NCBI RefSeq assembly: GCF_012931685.1 | Contig: NZ_JABANC010000002.1 | Span: 541,727-605,726 of the forward strand | Reading direction: 5' to 3' | DNA length: 64,000 nucleotides | From: Hanstruepera ponticola | GTDB lineage: Bacteria; Bacteroidota; Bacteroidia; Flavobacteriales; Flavobacteriaceae | Part shown: positions 1 to 9,076 of the stretch, in pieces | How the letters are laid out: each line of letters starts with the position of its first letter | Numbering within the stretch: the first letter of the stretch is position 1 | Notes under the pieces: model-generated | Told to the model about the DNA's origin: nothing | Database searches by the model: none | The model's input: only the letters and a program-made list of their open reading frames with translations | Made by a program: the position numbers and the translations under genes

Positions 1-1
1 T

Positions 2-463
2 ATTGAAATTCGCCAAGCAACAATTGAAGATGTTCCAGAGATAACTACACTATTTAGGGATACTGTTCGCGAAGTGAATTCAAAAGATTATTCAGATAAG
101 CAGATTCAAACCTGGTCTGCTGGAGCCAATGATACTGAAAAATGGGAAGAAAGAGTTAACAGATTCTATTTTTTAGTTGCTGAAACTAATGACACCATTG
201 TCGGTTTTGCCTATTTAAAAAACGGCAACTATTTTGATGGTCTGTTCGTTCATAAAGACTATCAACGTCAAGGTATTGCTTCAAAATTATTACGTATTAT
301 AGAATCAAAAGTTATGATGGATGGTTTCGATGAAATAAAATCTGATGTGAGTATTACAGCATTACCCTTTTTTGAAGACCATTACTACGATGTTATTAAA
401 AAGCAAAAGAAAGTATTGAAAGGCATGTCTTTTGAGAATTACATTGTTTCAAAACAACTTTAA
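2..463 (+). CDS. GNAT family N-acetyltransferase (5' end outside window)
   Basis: The reading frame is open to the left edge, and the first visible residues (IEIRQATIEDVPEIT) are a typical GNAT N-terminus, so only a few residues are probably missing. The GTG at 74 is therefore internal, not the start. The acetyl-CoA binding motif is seen as YQRQGIASKLL after the strands ending in GLFVHKDY. The family transfers an acetyl group from acetyl-CoA to an amine; the substrate cannot be told. The stop overlaps the stop of the convergent DUF1801 gene by 4 bp. Confidence 0.85.
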   Translation: MEIRQATIEDVPEITTLFRDTVREVNSKDYSDKQIQTWSAGANDTEKWEERVNRFYFLVAETNDTIVGFAYLKNGNYFDGLFVHKDYQRQGIASKLLRIIESKVMMDGFDEIKSDVSITALPFFEDHYYDVIKKQKKVLKGMSFENYIVSKQL

Positions 464-837
464 ATAAACCAAGCCTTTTTACTCTGCTCCAATTGCTTTG
501 CTGCTGCCTGCAGCAATTTAACAAAACGCAATTCATCTAAATCTTCAATGCTTTTTAATTGAATAGAGCGCACTTGTTTTCGGTTATTATAATCCTGTAA
601 CTCCGGAAAGTCATTTTCCAATAAAATACCTTGAACAAAAGCCACATCTACAAAATCAGTTCCTTTTAAAACATTCAAATATATCATAGGCTTTTTCCCC
701 ATGTTATAAAACGGAATTTTATAGCTATAGCGTTCTTGAATATTAGGCAAAGTCTTCAAAATTACCTGTCTTACGTACAGCATAATAGATTGCAATGGCT
801 CTTGTTGTTCCAAAAAATAAACATCAACTGGTTTCAT
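460..837 (-). CDS. DUF1801 (YdhG-like) domain protein
   Basis: A 125-residue protein that matches the DUF1801/YdhG-like fold family: the N-terminus has a 'LQSIMLYVRQVILKTLPN' helix, followed by an aromatic and basic segment (ERYSYKIPFYNMGKKPMIYLNV) and a C-terminal basic helix. The family's biochemical role is not established; some members are linked to iron or frataxin-like folds. It is a single gene, convergent with the GNAT gene and divergent from the DUF6090 array. Confidence 0.75.
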   Translation of the reverse strand: MKPVDVYFLEQQEPLQSIMLYVRQVILKTLPNIQERYSYKIPFYNMGKKPMIYLNVLKGTDFVDVAFVQGILLENDFPELQDYNNRKQVRSIQLKSIEDLDELRFVKLLQAAAKQLEQSKKAWFI

Positions 838-945
838 TTAGTTATGTGAAATTGATTATAATTTGTAAGAATTTACTAAATTACTAATCGAAAATGACCA
901 ACCAAAACTACTAGCCAATTTAATTTACTTGGAACTAACCAGTAA

Positions 946-2004
946 ATGCTCAAATTCTTTCGTCGTACCAGGCAACATCTTCTTGCCGATAACAAAACAG
1001 GTAAATACATTAAATACGCCATTGGTGAAATAATTCTTGTAGTCATTGGAATTCTCATTGCATTACAAGTCAATAATTGGAACACTGAAAGACAATTAGA
1101 ACAAACTGGACGTAAATTGTTGAAAAATATTCAAAAAGATCTTTTAACAGATATAGAAAGTGCTACAAATATTTTAGAAACCTACGTAATAAAGGATTCG
1201 TTGGCACGATTAGTTGTCAATAATAAATTCACAATATCTGATTATCAAAATAGTATATACGGACCAGAAGGCACCTATTTCATGTATTGGTATGACAACT
1301 TCGTAATCAATAAAGAAGCTTTTTTAAAGTTTAAAGACTTCGTGAAAAACTTGGATGATTCATTTATTAGCTTTCAGGACTCATTAGATGAACTCTACAT
1401 TACTCAAGGTAATTATATAGACAAGTTCAATCAACGTATAAGCACAACAGTATATAAAAATTTAGACTACCTCGCCAAGAGTAAAACATGGTATCACGAA
1501 TGGCAATATGGAAGCGACACTGGAAACCATGATGAAAGCCATTTGTTTTTTTTAGAAGACCCTATATATAAAAACCAAGTTGCTAATTACATTAACGATT
1601 ATAAAAACCTTAATAGAGGTGCACAAACCTTCAGAGTACAGGCTGTATCACTCTACAAAAAGATAAGCGATGTGTTAAATGAAACTCCAGAAGACAACGA
1701 ATTACTTAAGTTACAAATCAGTCAAGAGCATCAACTTGATCATTATTTAGGAAACTATAAATCCGATAGCGAATCTATAGATATGACAAGAATTATATTA
1801 ACAAACAACTATTTACAAAGACAGGATTCAGACGGTCAAACTACTAGGATGTACAGACATTCGAACACCTCGTTTTTCATGTTTAAAACCAATGAAGTTG
1901 AAGTTGTAAAATTTAATTTATACAGCGACCCAAATGAGACAAGTATTAAGATTATGGCAAAACACAAGTATCTAAACTATAAAAAGGTGAATACTAATGA
2001 TTAA
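946..2004 (+). CDS. DUF6090-type membrane-anchored protein, array copy 1 (long, divergent C-terminus)
   Basis: First gene of the array, 352 residues against 230-277 for the others. Residues 1-46 carry the family anchor: a basic N-terminus (MLKFFRRTRQ), then KYAIGEIILVVIGILIALQ as one membrane helix, then NNWN. Positive-inside logic puts the long C-terminal part in the periplasm. That part lacks the SGxxxLIxNDSLK segment of most other copies, so this copy has a different sensor or binding domain. It overlaps copy 2 by 8 bp (ATGATTAA). Function unknown. Confidence 0.8.
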   Translation: MLKFFRRTRQHLLADNKTGKYIKYAIGEIILVVIGILIALQVNNWNTERQLEQTGRKLLKNIQKDLLTDIESATNILETYVIKDSLARLVVNNKFTISDYQNSIYGPEGTYFMYWYDNFVINKEAFLKFKDFVKNLDDSFISFQDSLDELYITQGNYIDKFNQRISTTVYKNLDYLAKSKTWYHEWQYGSDTGNHDESHLFFLEDPIYKNQVANYINDYKNLNRGAQTFRVQAVSLYKKISDVLNETPEDNELLKLQISQEHQLDHYLGNYKSDSESIDMTRIILTNNYLQRQDSDGQTTRMYRHSNTSFFMFKTNEVEVVKFNLYSDPNETSIKIMAKHKYLNYKKVNTND

Positions 2005-2803
2005 ATTCTTCCGAAAAATACGCTACAACCTCATGGAACAAAATAAAACAGGCAAGTACTTTAAATACGCCATTGGCGAAATTATTCTTGTAGTCATTGG
2101 GATTTTGATTGCATTGCAGATTAATAATTGGAATGAACAGCGAAATAAAAATTCACTTGAAAAACAATATATAATTAGACTAATAGAAGATCTAAAAGAA
2201 GAAGAAGCTTTGGTTAAAGCTGTTATTAATTATTCTAATCAGATTCTACATCATGCAAAAAATGCCATAAGCTTATTTGAAGATCCACAAAAAGAAATTA
2301 CTAACCCATCACGTAGCTTAATAGACATGTATCAAGCCAGTCAATTACAAGACCCTAACTCTATAAAATCAACTTATTTAGAATTGATTGCATCTGGGCA
2401 AATAAATCTTATTAAGAAAGACAGCTTAAAAACCGCCTTAATAAGACATTATGAAGTGGAATGGTCAAAAAACAAATTATTTGAAATGAATAATGACTAC
2501 AGAAAAAATTTGAGAAGTAAGATGCCAAACTTTATACAGGAAAAAATTCGTGAAAAATGCGATGACATCTATTATAAAGTACGAAACAGCATAGAGGCAC
2601 GATTACCAGAAAATTGCGAGGTGGATATACCAAATGATGAAGCTGTTATAGCTATAGAATTACTTCGGAATGACACCTCATTAAAAAAAGACCTTCGGTT
2701 TTTAATTGGAAATGAAGGTGCTAAAAAATTCCTTTTAGAAACCCACTTAACTCAATTACAAAGACTCATTCAAGACCTAGAAACCACTGTTAATCATGAT
2801 TAA
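1997..2803 (+). CDS. DUF6090-type membrane-anchored protein, array copy 2
   Basis: A 268-residue protein with the shared anchor (MIKFFRKIRYNLMEQNKTGKY, then one membrane helix at about residues 24-41, then INNWNEQ). A charged helical linker follows at residues 48-80. The conserved mid segment is ELIASGQINLIKKDSLKTAL near residue 135. The remainder is unique to this copy. Starts inside the stop of copy 1 (8-bp overlap ATGATTAA), which suggests translational coupling. Predicted inner-membrane protein facing the periplasm; role unknown. Confidence 0.85.
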   Translation: MIKFFRKIRYNLMEQNKTGKYFKYAIGEIILVVIGILIALQINNWNEQRNKNSLEKQYIIRLIEDLKEEEALVKAVINYSNQILHHAKNAISLFEDPQKEITNPSRSLIDMYQASQLQDPNSIKSTYLELIASGQINLIKKDSLKTALIRHYEVEWSKNKLFEMNNDYRKNLRSKMPNFIQEKIREKCDDIYYKVRNSIEARLPENCEVDIPNDEAVIAIELLRNDTSLKKDLRFLIGNEGAKKFLLETHLTQLQRLIQDLETTVNHD

Positions 2804-3488
2804 ATTCTTCAGAAAAATACGCTACAACCTCATGGAACAAAACAAAACTGGCAAATACTTTAAATATGCTATTGGTGAGATTATTCTTGTAGTCATTGGG
2901 ATTTTGATTGCACTACAGATAAATAATTGGAATGAGACTAGAAAACATGCCATAGCAGAAAAAGAATTTTTTAAAAGCATAACAAATGATCTTAATCAAG
3001 ATCTAAAATTTATAAACTATGTTCAAAGGTATTTAAAACCTAAAACAGATGCTTATAACTTATTAAATAGTAAGTACTCAACAGATTATGAAAACCATAA
3101 AACACAAATAGATTCTTTAATGTCTATTTATCTTTTTTCTGGACAACGTACATTCTACCCTGTCTCTGGAGCTTTCAAATCTGCAATAGCGGGTAATGAA
3201 ATCAATACCTACAGTCAAAAAAGTAATATCCAAAGTATTATAAAACTCTATGGTTCTAATTATGATAGACTTATTGACAATGGTAAAATTGTAGATGAAA
3301 GATGGAGTCATTTAAGTAAAAAATATATTCATTACAGAAGAACAAATGCCTTTAACGATGTAAATAATATTACATATACCAAAATGTTAGACGACTTCCA
3401 CTTTCATTATATTCAATTAAACTGGTACAATAAAATTTTAGATGAAACTAAAATAGAAGTGAATCAATTATTAAAAAAATTACAATGA
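2796..3488 (+). CDS. DUF6090-type membrane-anchored protein, array copy 3
   Basis: At 230 residues, the shortest copy in the tandem array. The first 47 residues are almost identical to copy 2 and are also nearly identical in DNA, whereas the C-terminal part is unrelated at a glance. The mid segment is degenerate (SAIAGNEINTYSQKSNIQSIIKLY). Enters by an 8-bp ATGATTAA overlap with copy 2 and leaves by a 4-bp ATGA overlap with copy 4. Role unknown. Confidence 0.85.
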   Translation: MIKFFRKIRYNLMEQNKTGKYFKYAIGEIILVVIGILIALQINNWNETRKHAIAEKEFFKSITNDLNQDLKFINYVQRYLKPKTDAYNLLNSKYSTDYENHKTQIDSLMSIYLFSGQRTFYPVSGAFKSAIAGNEINTYSQKSNIQSIIKLYGSNYDRLIDNGKIVDERWSHLSKKYIHYRRTNAFNDVNNITYTKMLDDFHFHYIQLNWYNKILDETKIEVNQLLKKLQ

Positions 3489-4267
3489 TTAAATTCTTCA
3501 GGAAAATACGCTACAACCTCATGGAACAAAATAAAACAGGCAAGTACTTTAAATACGCAATAGGCGAAATTGTCCTAGTAGTTATTGGTATTCTAATTGC
3601 CCTTCAAATTAATAATTGGAATGAAGGCAGAAAACTAGAAAAAAGTAAAAGCCAACTTATGTTAGCTTTAAAAAGCGAATTGGTCAAGAATAAAAAGGAA
3701 TTGGATAATTATAGTTTAGAAATACATGAAAGCAACTCAAGATTCAATAAAGTGCTTCTTTATTCGGTAGGAGATTATACCATTCCTAATGATAGTCTAA
3801 AGTTTTATCTATCTGAAATGATTTATGGCAGAACATTATCCTTATTGAGTTCCGTTCAAGAAGAAGCTATTAATTCTGGTAAATTTGAAATGTTAAGTGA
3901 TAGCTTAAAGCAAAACCTTTCTGTACTAAAAGATTATACCAATTCTAGAAAAGTGATTAGTGATAGAAGTACTGCCATGCTAAATGTTGATATTGATAAC
4001 AGGATAGTTAATTTAATGGCTAGATTAAATATGCTTCCTGTAATTCCTGATGAATTTTTAAGTCATCCATTAATTCCAACACATCCTGATTTTTTATTAA
4101 GCAATATGGAGTTATCATCTCTAGTCAAAAATCCTGACACCTACCTAACATTAAATAAAATATATTTAATGTATGCAGCCGATGAAGTTTGGGTTAAGTA
4201 TGGCCTTGTTAGACTAACAGACAAAACAATTGCATTAATCGACAAAGAATTGAATACAAATGATTAA
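3485..4267 (+). CDS. DUF6090-type membrane-anchored protein, array copy 4
   Basis: A 260-residue protein with the same anchor as copies 2 and 3 (IVLVVIGILIALQINNWNEG). The periplasmic part contains EAINSGKFEMLSDSLKQNL, the family's mid motif, near residue 128, followed by a C-terminal region with several prolines (MLPVIPDEFLSHPLIPTHPDF) seen only here. 4-bp overlap with copy 3 and 8-bp overlap with copy 5. Role unknown. Confidence 0.85.
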   Translation: MIKFFRKIRYNLMEQNKTGKYFKYAIGEIVLVVIGILIALQINNWNEGRKLEKSKSQLMLALKSELVKNKKELDNYSLEIHESNSRFNKVLLYSVGDYTIPNDSLKFYLSEMIYGRTLSLLSSVQEEAINSGKFEMLSDSLKQNLSVLKDYTNSRKVISDRSTAMLNVDIDNRIVNLMARLNMLPVIPDEFLSHPLIPTHPDFLLSNMELSSLVKNPDTYLTLNKIYLMYAADEVWVKYGLVRLTDKTIALIDKELNTND

Positions 4268-5009
4268 ATTCTTTAGAAATATCAGAAAAAAACTTCTTAA
4301 CGAAGGTAAAACTAGTAGGTATTTTAAATATGCTATTGGTGAAATTATTCTAGTAGTAATTGGGATTCTAATTGCATTACAAATCAATAACTGGAATGAG
4401 AACAGAAAGGCTCAGAAACTAGCTAAAGAAAATTATATAAATTTACTAACCTCACTAGAACAGGACCTTATTAAGGTTAAGAAAATTAGTAATTACAACA
4501 AAAAAAGCCTAGTTGCATTACGTAAAATAATTCCAACCAAGATTAATGATAGCCTATTTGAACTAAATGATGACGATTTAAACACGTTTTTAATAGAACT
4601 TGGGTTTTCTGTAAGAAGTTTTATCCCACAAACAGGAGTGTATAATTTACTAACCTCAAATAACGGTTTTGATTTAATGAAATCTGACAAAATAAAGTCA
4701 TCATTAATTCATCTTTATGATTACCAATATAAAGCCTATGAAGATCTAGATAAGCAAGTAGACAATAAATATCACAGCCAACTGGGCACGGTTTTAAGAC
4801 AAAAAATAGTTCTGATTATTGAATATAACCCAAATCTTACAATTACGCACAGAGCAACCATGAACCGTTTTGAAGAGCATTTTGAAGAATTGGCTTTGGC
4901 CTCAAGAGATCTCTACCCGATGATAGCATTTAATACAAACAACCTAGTTAAAATAGAAGAATCTATAACTAAACTGATTCCTTTGATTAATGTAGAGATA
5001 AATAAATAA
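4260..5009 (+). CDS. DUF6090-type membrane-anchored protein, array copy 5
   Basis: A 249-residue protein. The anchor has a variant cytoplasmic end (MIKFFRNIRKKLLNEGKTSRYFKYAIGE) shared with copy 6 (IRKSLLAEGKTSKY), so copies 5 and 6 form a subgroup. The mid motif reads NLLTSNNGFDLMKSDKIKSSLIHLYDY. Starts in the 8-bp overlap with copy 4; a 21-bp gap separates it from copy 6. Role unknown. Confidence 0.85.
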   Translation: MIKFFRNIRKKLLNEGKTSRYFKYAIGEIILVVIGILIALQINNWNENRKAQKLAKENYINLLTSLEQDLIKVKKISNYNKKSLVALRKIIPTKINDSLFELNDDDLNTFLIELGFSVRSFIPQTGVYNLLTSNNGFDLMKSDKIKSSLIHLYDYQYKAYEDLDKQVDNKYHSQLGTVLRQKIVLIIEYNPNLTITHRATMNRFEEHFEELALASRDLYPMIAFNTNNLVKIEESITKLIPLINVEINK

Positions 5010-5030
5010 TAAAAATCAAGATTCAAATTA

Positions 5031-5771
5031 ATGATTAAATTCTTCAGAAATATCCGAAAATCACTTCTTGCCGAAGGTAAAACAAGTAAATACCTAAAAT
5101 ATGCCATTGGTGAAATTATCCTTGTGGTTATAGGTATTCTAATTGCCTTACAGATTAACACCTGGAATCAAGAACATAATAACAGAAAGTTGGAAAAAGA
5201 AATGATGGCCAGTATCCATTCCGAATTCAAAAACAACCTGACAAAAATTGAAACCAGCATTGTTCAATATTACAAAACCGAGCAAGCCATTCGGTTTTTA
5301 ATGTCTAAAATAAAAGCGTCTTCAGAAGAGTTGAAAACTGAAAACATAGACAGTCTCCTTGCTGCAGCAGTAGATGTCTATGAATACCATCCTACACAAA
5401 ATATCTTGACTGAAATATTATCGACAGGGAGTTTAAATTTAATCAAGAATGATTCCTTAAAATACCAATTACTCCATTGGTCTGGCGAATTCAACGAATT
5501 AAATGAAGCCTGGGAAACCCTAGACGACTTTAACCAACATATGGTTATTCCTTACTTAACTAAAAAAGCTTCAATGAAAAATATTGACAAATATTCCTTA
5601 ATGGCTTGGGAGGAAAAATCAAAATTCGAGATTGACTATGAAAGTGTTTTCAATGATTTGGAATTTGAAAACCACTTGGACAATCTTGGATGGGCTGTTG
5701 TAAACTACAGAATCGTATTAAAACGTTTAGAAAAATTAATTAAACAAATCATTGAGCTAACCCATGATTAA
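5031..5771 (+). CDS. DUF6090-type membrane-anchored protein, array copy 6
   Basis: A 246-residue protein with the shared anchor, ending ALQINTWNQE rather than INNWNE. Charged linker (LEKEMMASIHSEFKNNLTKIE), then the mid motif EILSTGSLNLIKNDSLKYQL near residue 125, followed by HWSGEFNELNEAWE. Copies 9, 10 and 11 have a similar tryptophan-containing stretch after the motif (SRWTSEL, SNWTSDV, ISWNDLI), which supports a common fold. Ends in an 8-bp overlap with copy 7. Role unknown. Confidence 0.85.
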   Translation: MIKFFRNIRKSLLAEGKTSKYLKYAIGEIILVVIGILIALQINTWNQEHNNRKLEKEMMASIHSEFKNNLTKIETSIVQYYKTEQAIRFLMSKIKASSEELKTENIDSLLAAAVDVYEYHPTQNILTEILSTGSLNLIKNDSLKYQLLHWSGEFNELNEAWETLDDFNQHMVIPYLTKKASMKNIDKYSLMAWEEKSKFEIDYESVFNDLEFENHLDNLGWAVVNYRIVLKRLEKLIKQIIELTHD

Positions 5772-6561
5772 ATTCTTCCGTCATATCCGTCAATCACTAA
5801 TTATGAAAAATAAAACCAGCCCGAATGACTCGGTCGGGCGAACAGGACGTTACTTCAAGTATGCCATTGGCGAAATCATTCTTGTAGTTATAGGTATTCT
5901 CATTGCCTTACAGATTAACAATTGGAATGCTCTCAAAAAACAAGAAAACAATAATATATTCTTAAGTAAACGGCTACTTGTAGAAACTGATAAAAACATC
6001 ATTGAACTAGAAAAAGAAATCATTTCAATAGAAAAATCAATAAACTCATTGCTAATGATGTTACACCTTTCAGGTGAAGACTACCATGAAGTTGATCCCA
6101 AAAAAGTTGATAGTTTAATTTATAATATTTTAGGCACACCAACCTATTATTTTAACGATGCTGTTTTAAACGAAGCTTTATCTACTGGTCAAGTGTCTAG
6201 TTTTGAAAATGACAGTTTAAAAAATATCATTTACAGTATTCCAACGACTATGGAAACAGTCAAATTTCGCGAGCAAAACATTGAACAAGACACCAATACC
6301 AATTTAATTCCTTTTCTTTATAATTATATCTCTTTAAGGAATGTGGACTACCAATTCTCTAACCTTGATAACCTAGGAAAAAGCCAAGTAAAAGAAATTG
6401 ATAATCGTCAAATACTCTCCATGTTATTTTGGGAAAATGAAATTGACAACCTCCATTTTATATATAACACATTGCTAGAAGAAAGCTACAGGAAACTTGA
6501 TAGAGACTTGAAGAGTTTAAAGATATTATTGGAGCAACAAATAAACCGCAATCATGATTAA
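5764..6561 (+). CDS. DUF6090-type membrane-anchored protein, array copy 7 (with 9-residue insert)
   Basis: A 265-residue protein. Between NKT and GRYFKYAIGE it carries nine extra residues (SPNDSVGRT) coded by a G+C-rich 27-bp palindromic insert at about 5817-5843; copies 9 and 12 have the same insert at the same place. The mid motif is EALSTGQVSSFENDSLKNII. Its 3' end overlaps by 8 bp the start of a 39-codon stub ORF that begins like a DUF6090 gene. Role unknown. Confidence 0.85.
   Translation: MIKFFRHIRQSLIMKNKTSPNDSVGRTGRYFKYAIGEIILVVIGILIALQINNWNALKKQENNNIFLSKRLLVETDKNIIELEKEIISIEKSINSLLMMLHLSGEDYHEVDPKKVDSLIYNILGTPTYYFNDAVLNEALSTGQVSSFENDSLKNIIYSIPTTMETVKFREQNIEQDTNTNLIPFLYNYISLRNVDYQFSNLDNLGKSQVKEIDNRQILSMLFWENEIDNLHFIYNTLLEESYRKLDRDLKSLKILLEQQINRNHD
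5817..5843. repeat. 27-bp G+C-rich palindromic in-frame insert, array copy 7
   Basis: Contains GCCCGA, a 9-base spacer and TCGGGC, an inverted repeat in a very AT-rich gene. It sits between the codons for NKT and GRYF, where most copies have nothing, and its length keeps the frame. Confidence 0.7.
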
Positions 6562-6673
6562 ATTTTTCCATTATCGAAAAATAATTTTGCGTTTGCAAAA
6601 TCAAAGGTCTTGTAGACCTTTGTTGGAAATAGCCGCTTGCGGAAAGCTCAAAATTAAAATGTGTGAAATATGA
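6554..6673 (+). CDS. Stub ORF beginning like a DUF6090 gene (leader-like)
   Basis: A 39-codon frame starting ATGATTAAATTTTTC (MIKFF) in the same 8-bp stop/start overlap as the full genes. It then departs into an unrelated sequence ending EIAACGKLKIKMCEI, and its stop TGA overlaps the ATG of copy 8 (ATGA). The same tail is found before both DUF6090 genes of the cassette region (36384-36497 and 37418-37531). It could be a remnant of a deleted copy that keeps translational coupling, or a short leader. That it is translated is inferred from the overlaps only. Confidence 0.4.
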   Translation: MIKFFHYRKIILRLQNQRSCRPLLEIAACGKLKIKMCEI

Positions 6674-7434
6674 TTCAGTTTTTCAGACACATACGTAAAT
6701 CACTCCTCATGGAAAATAAAGCAGGCAAGTACCTAAAATATGCCATTGGTGAAATCATTCTAGTCGTTATTGGTATATTAATAGCCTTACAAATCAACAA
6801 CTGGAATGAGACAAGACAAATCAGAAAAGTAGAAAAAGAAATTCTGAATGTATTACTTGAAGATTTAAATTCTGCAAAAGCGTTTTCAGCGCAATACATT
6901 AAAAGTGAGCAAAGCTACCTGAATGTTATTGAAACAATACTGCATAATGATTCAATAAAAACAATCATAAACAGTAATGATAAAACAACACAATATTTCA
7001 ACAAAGCATTTTGGGACTTCGAAATAAAAATTCCTGTAATTAATACATATTCCGATTTAAAAAATGCAGGAAAAATTGCCATTGTTCAAAACGATTCTAT
7101 TCGAGACAGGTTAAGCATTTTAGAGGCAAATATTTACAATTTAGATAAGTTAATCCAAGATAGGATGAATGTTCATCAAATTAGGATTGATGAAATATGT
7201 GTGGAAAATGTAAATTTTCTTCAACTTTTAAAATTTAAAATACCTGACTATAATATTTCATTAGGTTCTCAAAATGACTATATCGAAATCATGTCACAAC
7301 CAAAAGTTCGTAACTTAATGGGGATTAAGGCCGTTCTGACAAATGAGGCATTGGGATACAGGGAAGATCTACACAATGAAATAGTATCTATTATTAAATT
7401 GATAAAGACTGAACTAAATGACAGTCAAAATTGA
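6670..7434 (+). CDS. DUF6090-type membrane-anchored protein, array copy 8
   Basis: A 254-residue protein with anchor MIQFFRHIRKSLLMENKAGKYLKYAIGE, the same membrane helix and NNWNETRQ. The mid motif is weaker (DLKNAGKIAIVQNDSIRDRL). Preceded by the stub-ORF repeat instead of a direct junction with copy 7. Its upstream 90 bp and start region resemble those of the two DUF6090 genes at 36.5 and 37.5 kb more than those of its array neighbours. Role unknown. Confidence 0.85.
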   Translation: MIQFFRHIRKSLLMENKAGKYLKYAIGEIILVVIGILIALQINNWNETRQIRKVEKEILNVLLEDLNSAKAFSAQYIKSEQSYLNVIETILHNDSIKTIINSNDKTTQYFNKAFWDFEIKIPVINTYSDLKNAGKIAIVQNDSIRDRLSILEANIYNLDKLIQDRMNVHQIRIDEICVENVNFLQLLKFKIPDYNISLGSQNDYIEIMSQPKVRNLMGIKAVLTNEALGYREDLHNEIVSIIKLIKTELNDSQN

Positions 7435-7466
7435 AAAAGTATAGTTAACACAAGTATAATCAACCC

Positions 7467-8285
7467 ATGATAAAATTCTTTAGAAAAATACGCTACAACC
7501 TAATGAGTGAGAACAAAACCAGCCCGAATGACTCGGGCGGGCGGGCGGGCAAGTACTTTAAATATGCTATTGGCGAAATCATTCTTGTAGTTATAGGAAT
7601 TCTAATTGCACTACAGATTAATAATTGGAATGAAAACAGAAAAGACCGTTTAGAAGAACAAGAACTTTTAGCTCAATTACAATCTGAATTTTTAAGTAAC
7701 CTAGATCAGTTAGACCAAAAAATAGCATTACGAAATAATATGCTCAAAGCCTCAGCAAAACTACTTAACTACATAGATTATCCAGAATCACTAGAAACTG
7801 ATAGTATTCTCAATCATGTAGGATATACTGTAATTGCTCCAACATTTGATCCTATTGTAAACGACATTATTAGCTCTGGAAGAATACAGTTACTAGAAAA
7901 TAGCCAATTAAAAGAAAAATTATCACGCTGGACTAGTGAATTAGTTCAAGTTACTGAAGAAGAACAAGTTTGGTTAAATTATCGGTCAAACTACTATACA
8001 CCCCTTTTGATAGAGTATGGTTTATATAGAAATCTCATTAATCGATACTGGAAATCCAATATTATTGGGGCTTTCCATTTAGACAAAGGCACTCAAACTG
8101 AATTCGATTTAGGACCATCAAAAAAAGAGATTAACATCACAGAGTTTATAAATGACTCAAGATTTGAAAATCACATCGCACAATGTGCTTCGTTTGCTAA
8201 ACTCACCAATAGTCAAGCATTGAGTTTACGACAACGCATTGTTGAAATTTTAAATATTATTGAGCAAGAACTAAATAATAACTAA
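7467..8285 (+). CDS. DUF6090-type membrane-anchored protein, array copy 9 (with 9-residue insert)
   Basis: A 272-residue protein. The anchor contains the insert SPNDSGGRA between NKT and GKYFKYAIGE (about 7520-7546). The periplasmic part is clearly related to copy 10: both have LNYID(Y/H)PE, (A/E)PTFDPI, (I/V)SG(R/K) and an (S/N)WTS stretch in the same order, so the two are a fairly recent duplication. Mid motif ISSGRIQLLENSQLKEKL. The last base of the stop is the first base of copy 10 (TAATG). Role unknown. Confidence 0.85.
   Translation: MIKFFRKIRYNLMSENKTSPNDSGGRAGKYFKYAIGEIILVVIGILIALQINNWNENRKDRLEEQELLAQLQSEFLSNLDQLDQKIALRNNMLKASAKLLNYIDYPESLETDSILNHVGYTVIAPTFDPIVNDIISSGRIQLLENSQLKEKLSRWTSELVQVTEEEQVWLNYRSNYYTPLLIEYGLYRNLINRYWKSNIIGAFHLDKGTQTEFDLGPSKKEINITEFINDSRFENHIAQCASFAKLTNSQALSLRQRIVEILNIIEQELNNN
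7520..7546. repeat. 27-bp G+C-rich palindromic in-frame insert, array copy 9
   Basis: Same position and length as in copy 7. The 3' arm is a run of GGGC units (GGGCGGGCGGGC), which suggests slippage within the arm. Confidence 0.7.
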
Positions 8286-9076
8286 TGATAAAATTTTTCC
8301 GTAAAATACGCTTAAACCTCATGGAACAAAATAAAACCAGGAAATACTTTAAGTATGCCATTGGCGAAATAATTCTTGTAGTTATAGGCATTCTTATTGC
8401 ATTGCAGATAAACAATTGGAATGAAAATAGAAAGGCTGAATACGAAGAGCAAAAAATTCTGAAACAATTAAAAAATGAATATCAAAAAAATTTAAATCAA
8501 TTAGATGAAAAAATATATATGCGTGATAAAATGACTTTGGCATCTGCAGGTATTCTTAACTATATTGATCATCCGGAAAAATATAATAGAGACAGTTTAA
8601 TATACTACTCGTTCAGACTTACTCAAGAACCTACCTTTGATCCTATTCAAAATGATCTTGTGGTTTCTGGCAAATTAAGAAGTATTCAAAACGACAGTTT
8701 AATAATTTTACTTTCAAACTGGACATCGGATGTATATCAGGTTCAAGAATTAGAAACAAGTTGGCAAGAGATGCGTAGTAAATATGTTATGCCTGTTTTT
8801 ATGACTCAAGACTTTGCAAGAAACACAGCTTCATACCTACTAAAAAATGGATATACTCCAGATCATGCTCTTGACCGCAGTATATCTTTAGTTTATAATA
8901 TTGAAATGACCGACACCGACTTGCTTGAAAAGTTGCAAGAAAACACCATCGCTTTTCAAAGTGCAGCTAGCACATGCATACTTTATAATAAAATAATAAA
9001 CGGCCAATCCATGGTGCTTCGAAAACAAATTCTAAAAATATTAGCCCTCTTAAATTCTGAAATTCACCATGATTAA
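8285..9076 (+). CDS. DUF6090-type membrane-anchored protein, array copy 10
   Basis: A 263-residue protein with the standard anchor (MIKFFRKIRLNLMEQNKTRKYFKYAIGE) and no palindromic insert, although its C-terminal part is the closest relative of copy 9. The insert and the body of the gene therefore have separate histories. Mid motif VVSGKLRSIQNDSLIILL. 1-bp overlap upstream, 8-bp overlap with copy 11 downstream. Role unknown. Confidence 0.85.
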   Translation: MIKFFRKIRLNLMEQNKTRKYFKYAIGEIILVVIGILIALQINNWNENRKAEYEEQKILKQLKNEYQKNLNQLDEKIYMRDKMTLASAGILNYIDHPEKYNRDSLIYYSFRLTQEPTFDPIQNDLVVSGKLRSIQNDSLIILLSNWTSDVYQVQELETSWQEMRSKYVMPVFMTQDFARNTASYLLKNGYTPDHALDRSISLVYNIEMTDTDLLEKLQENTIAFQSAASTCILYNKIINGQSMVLRKQILKILALLNSEIHHD

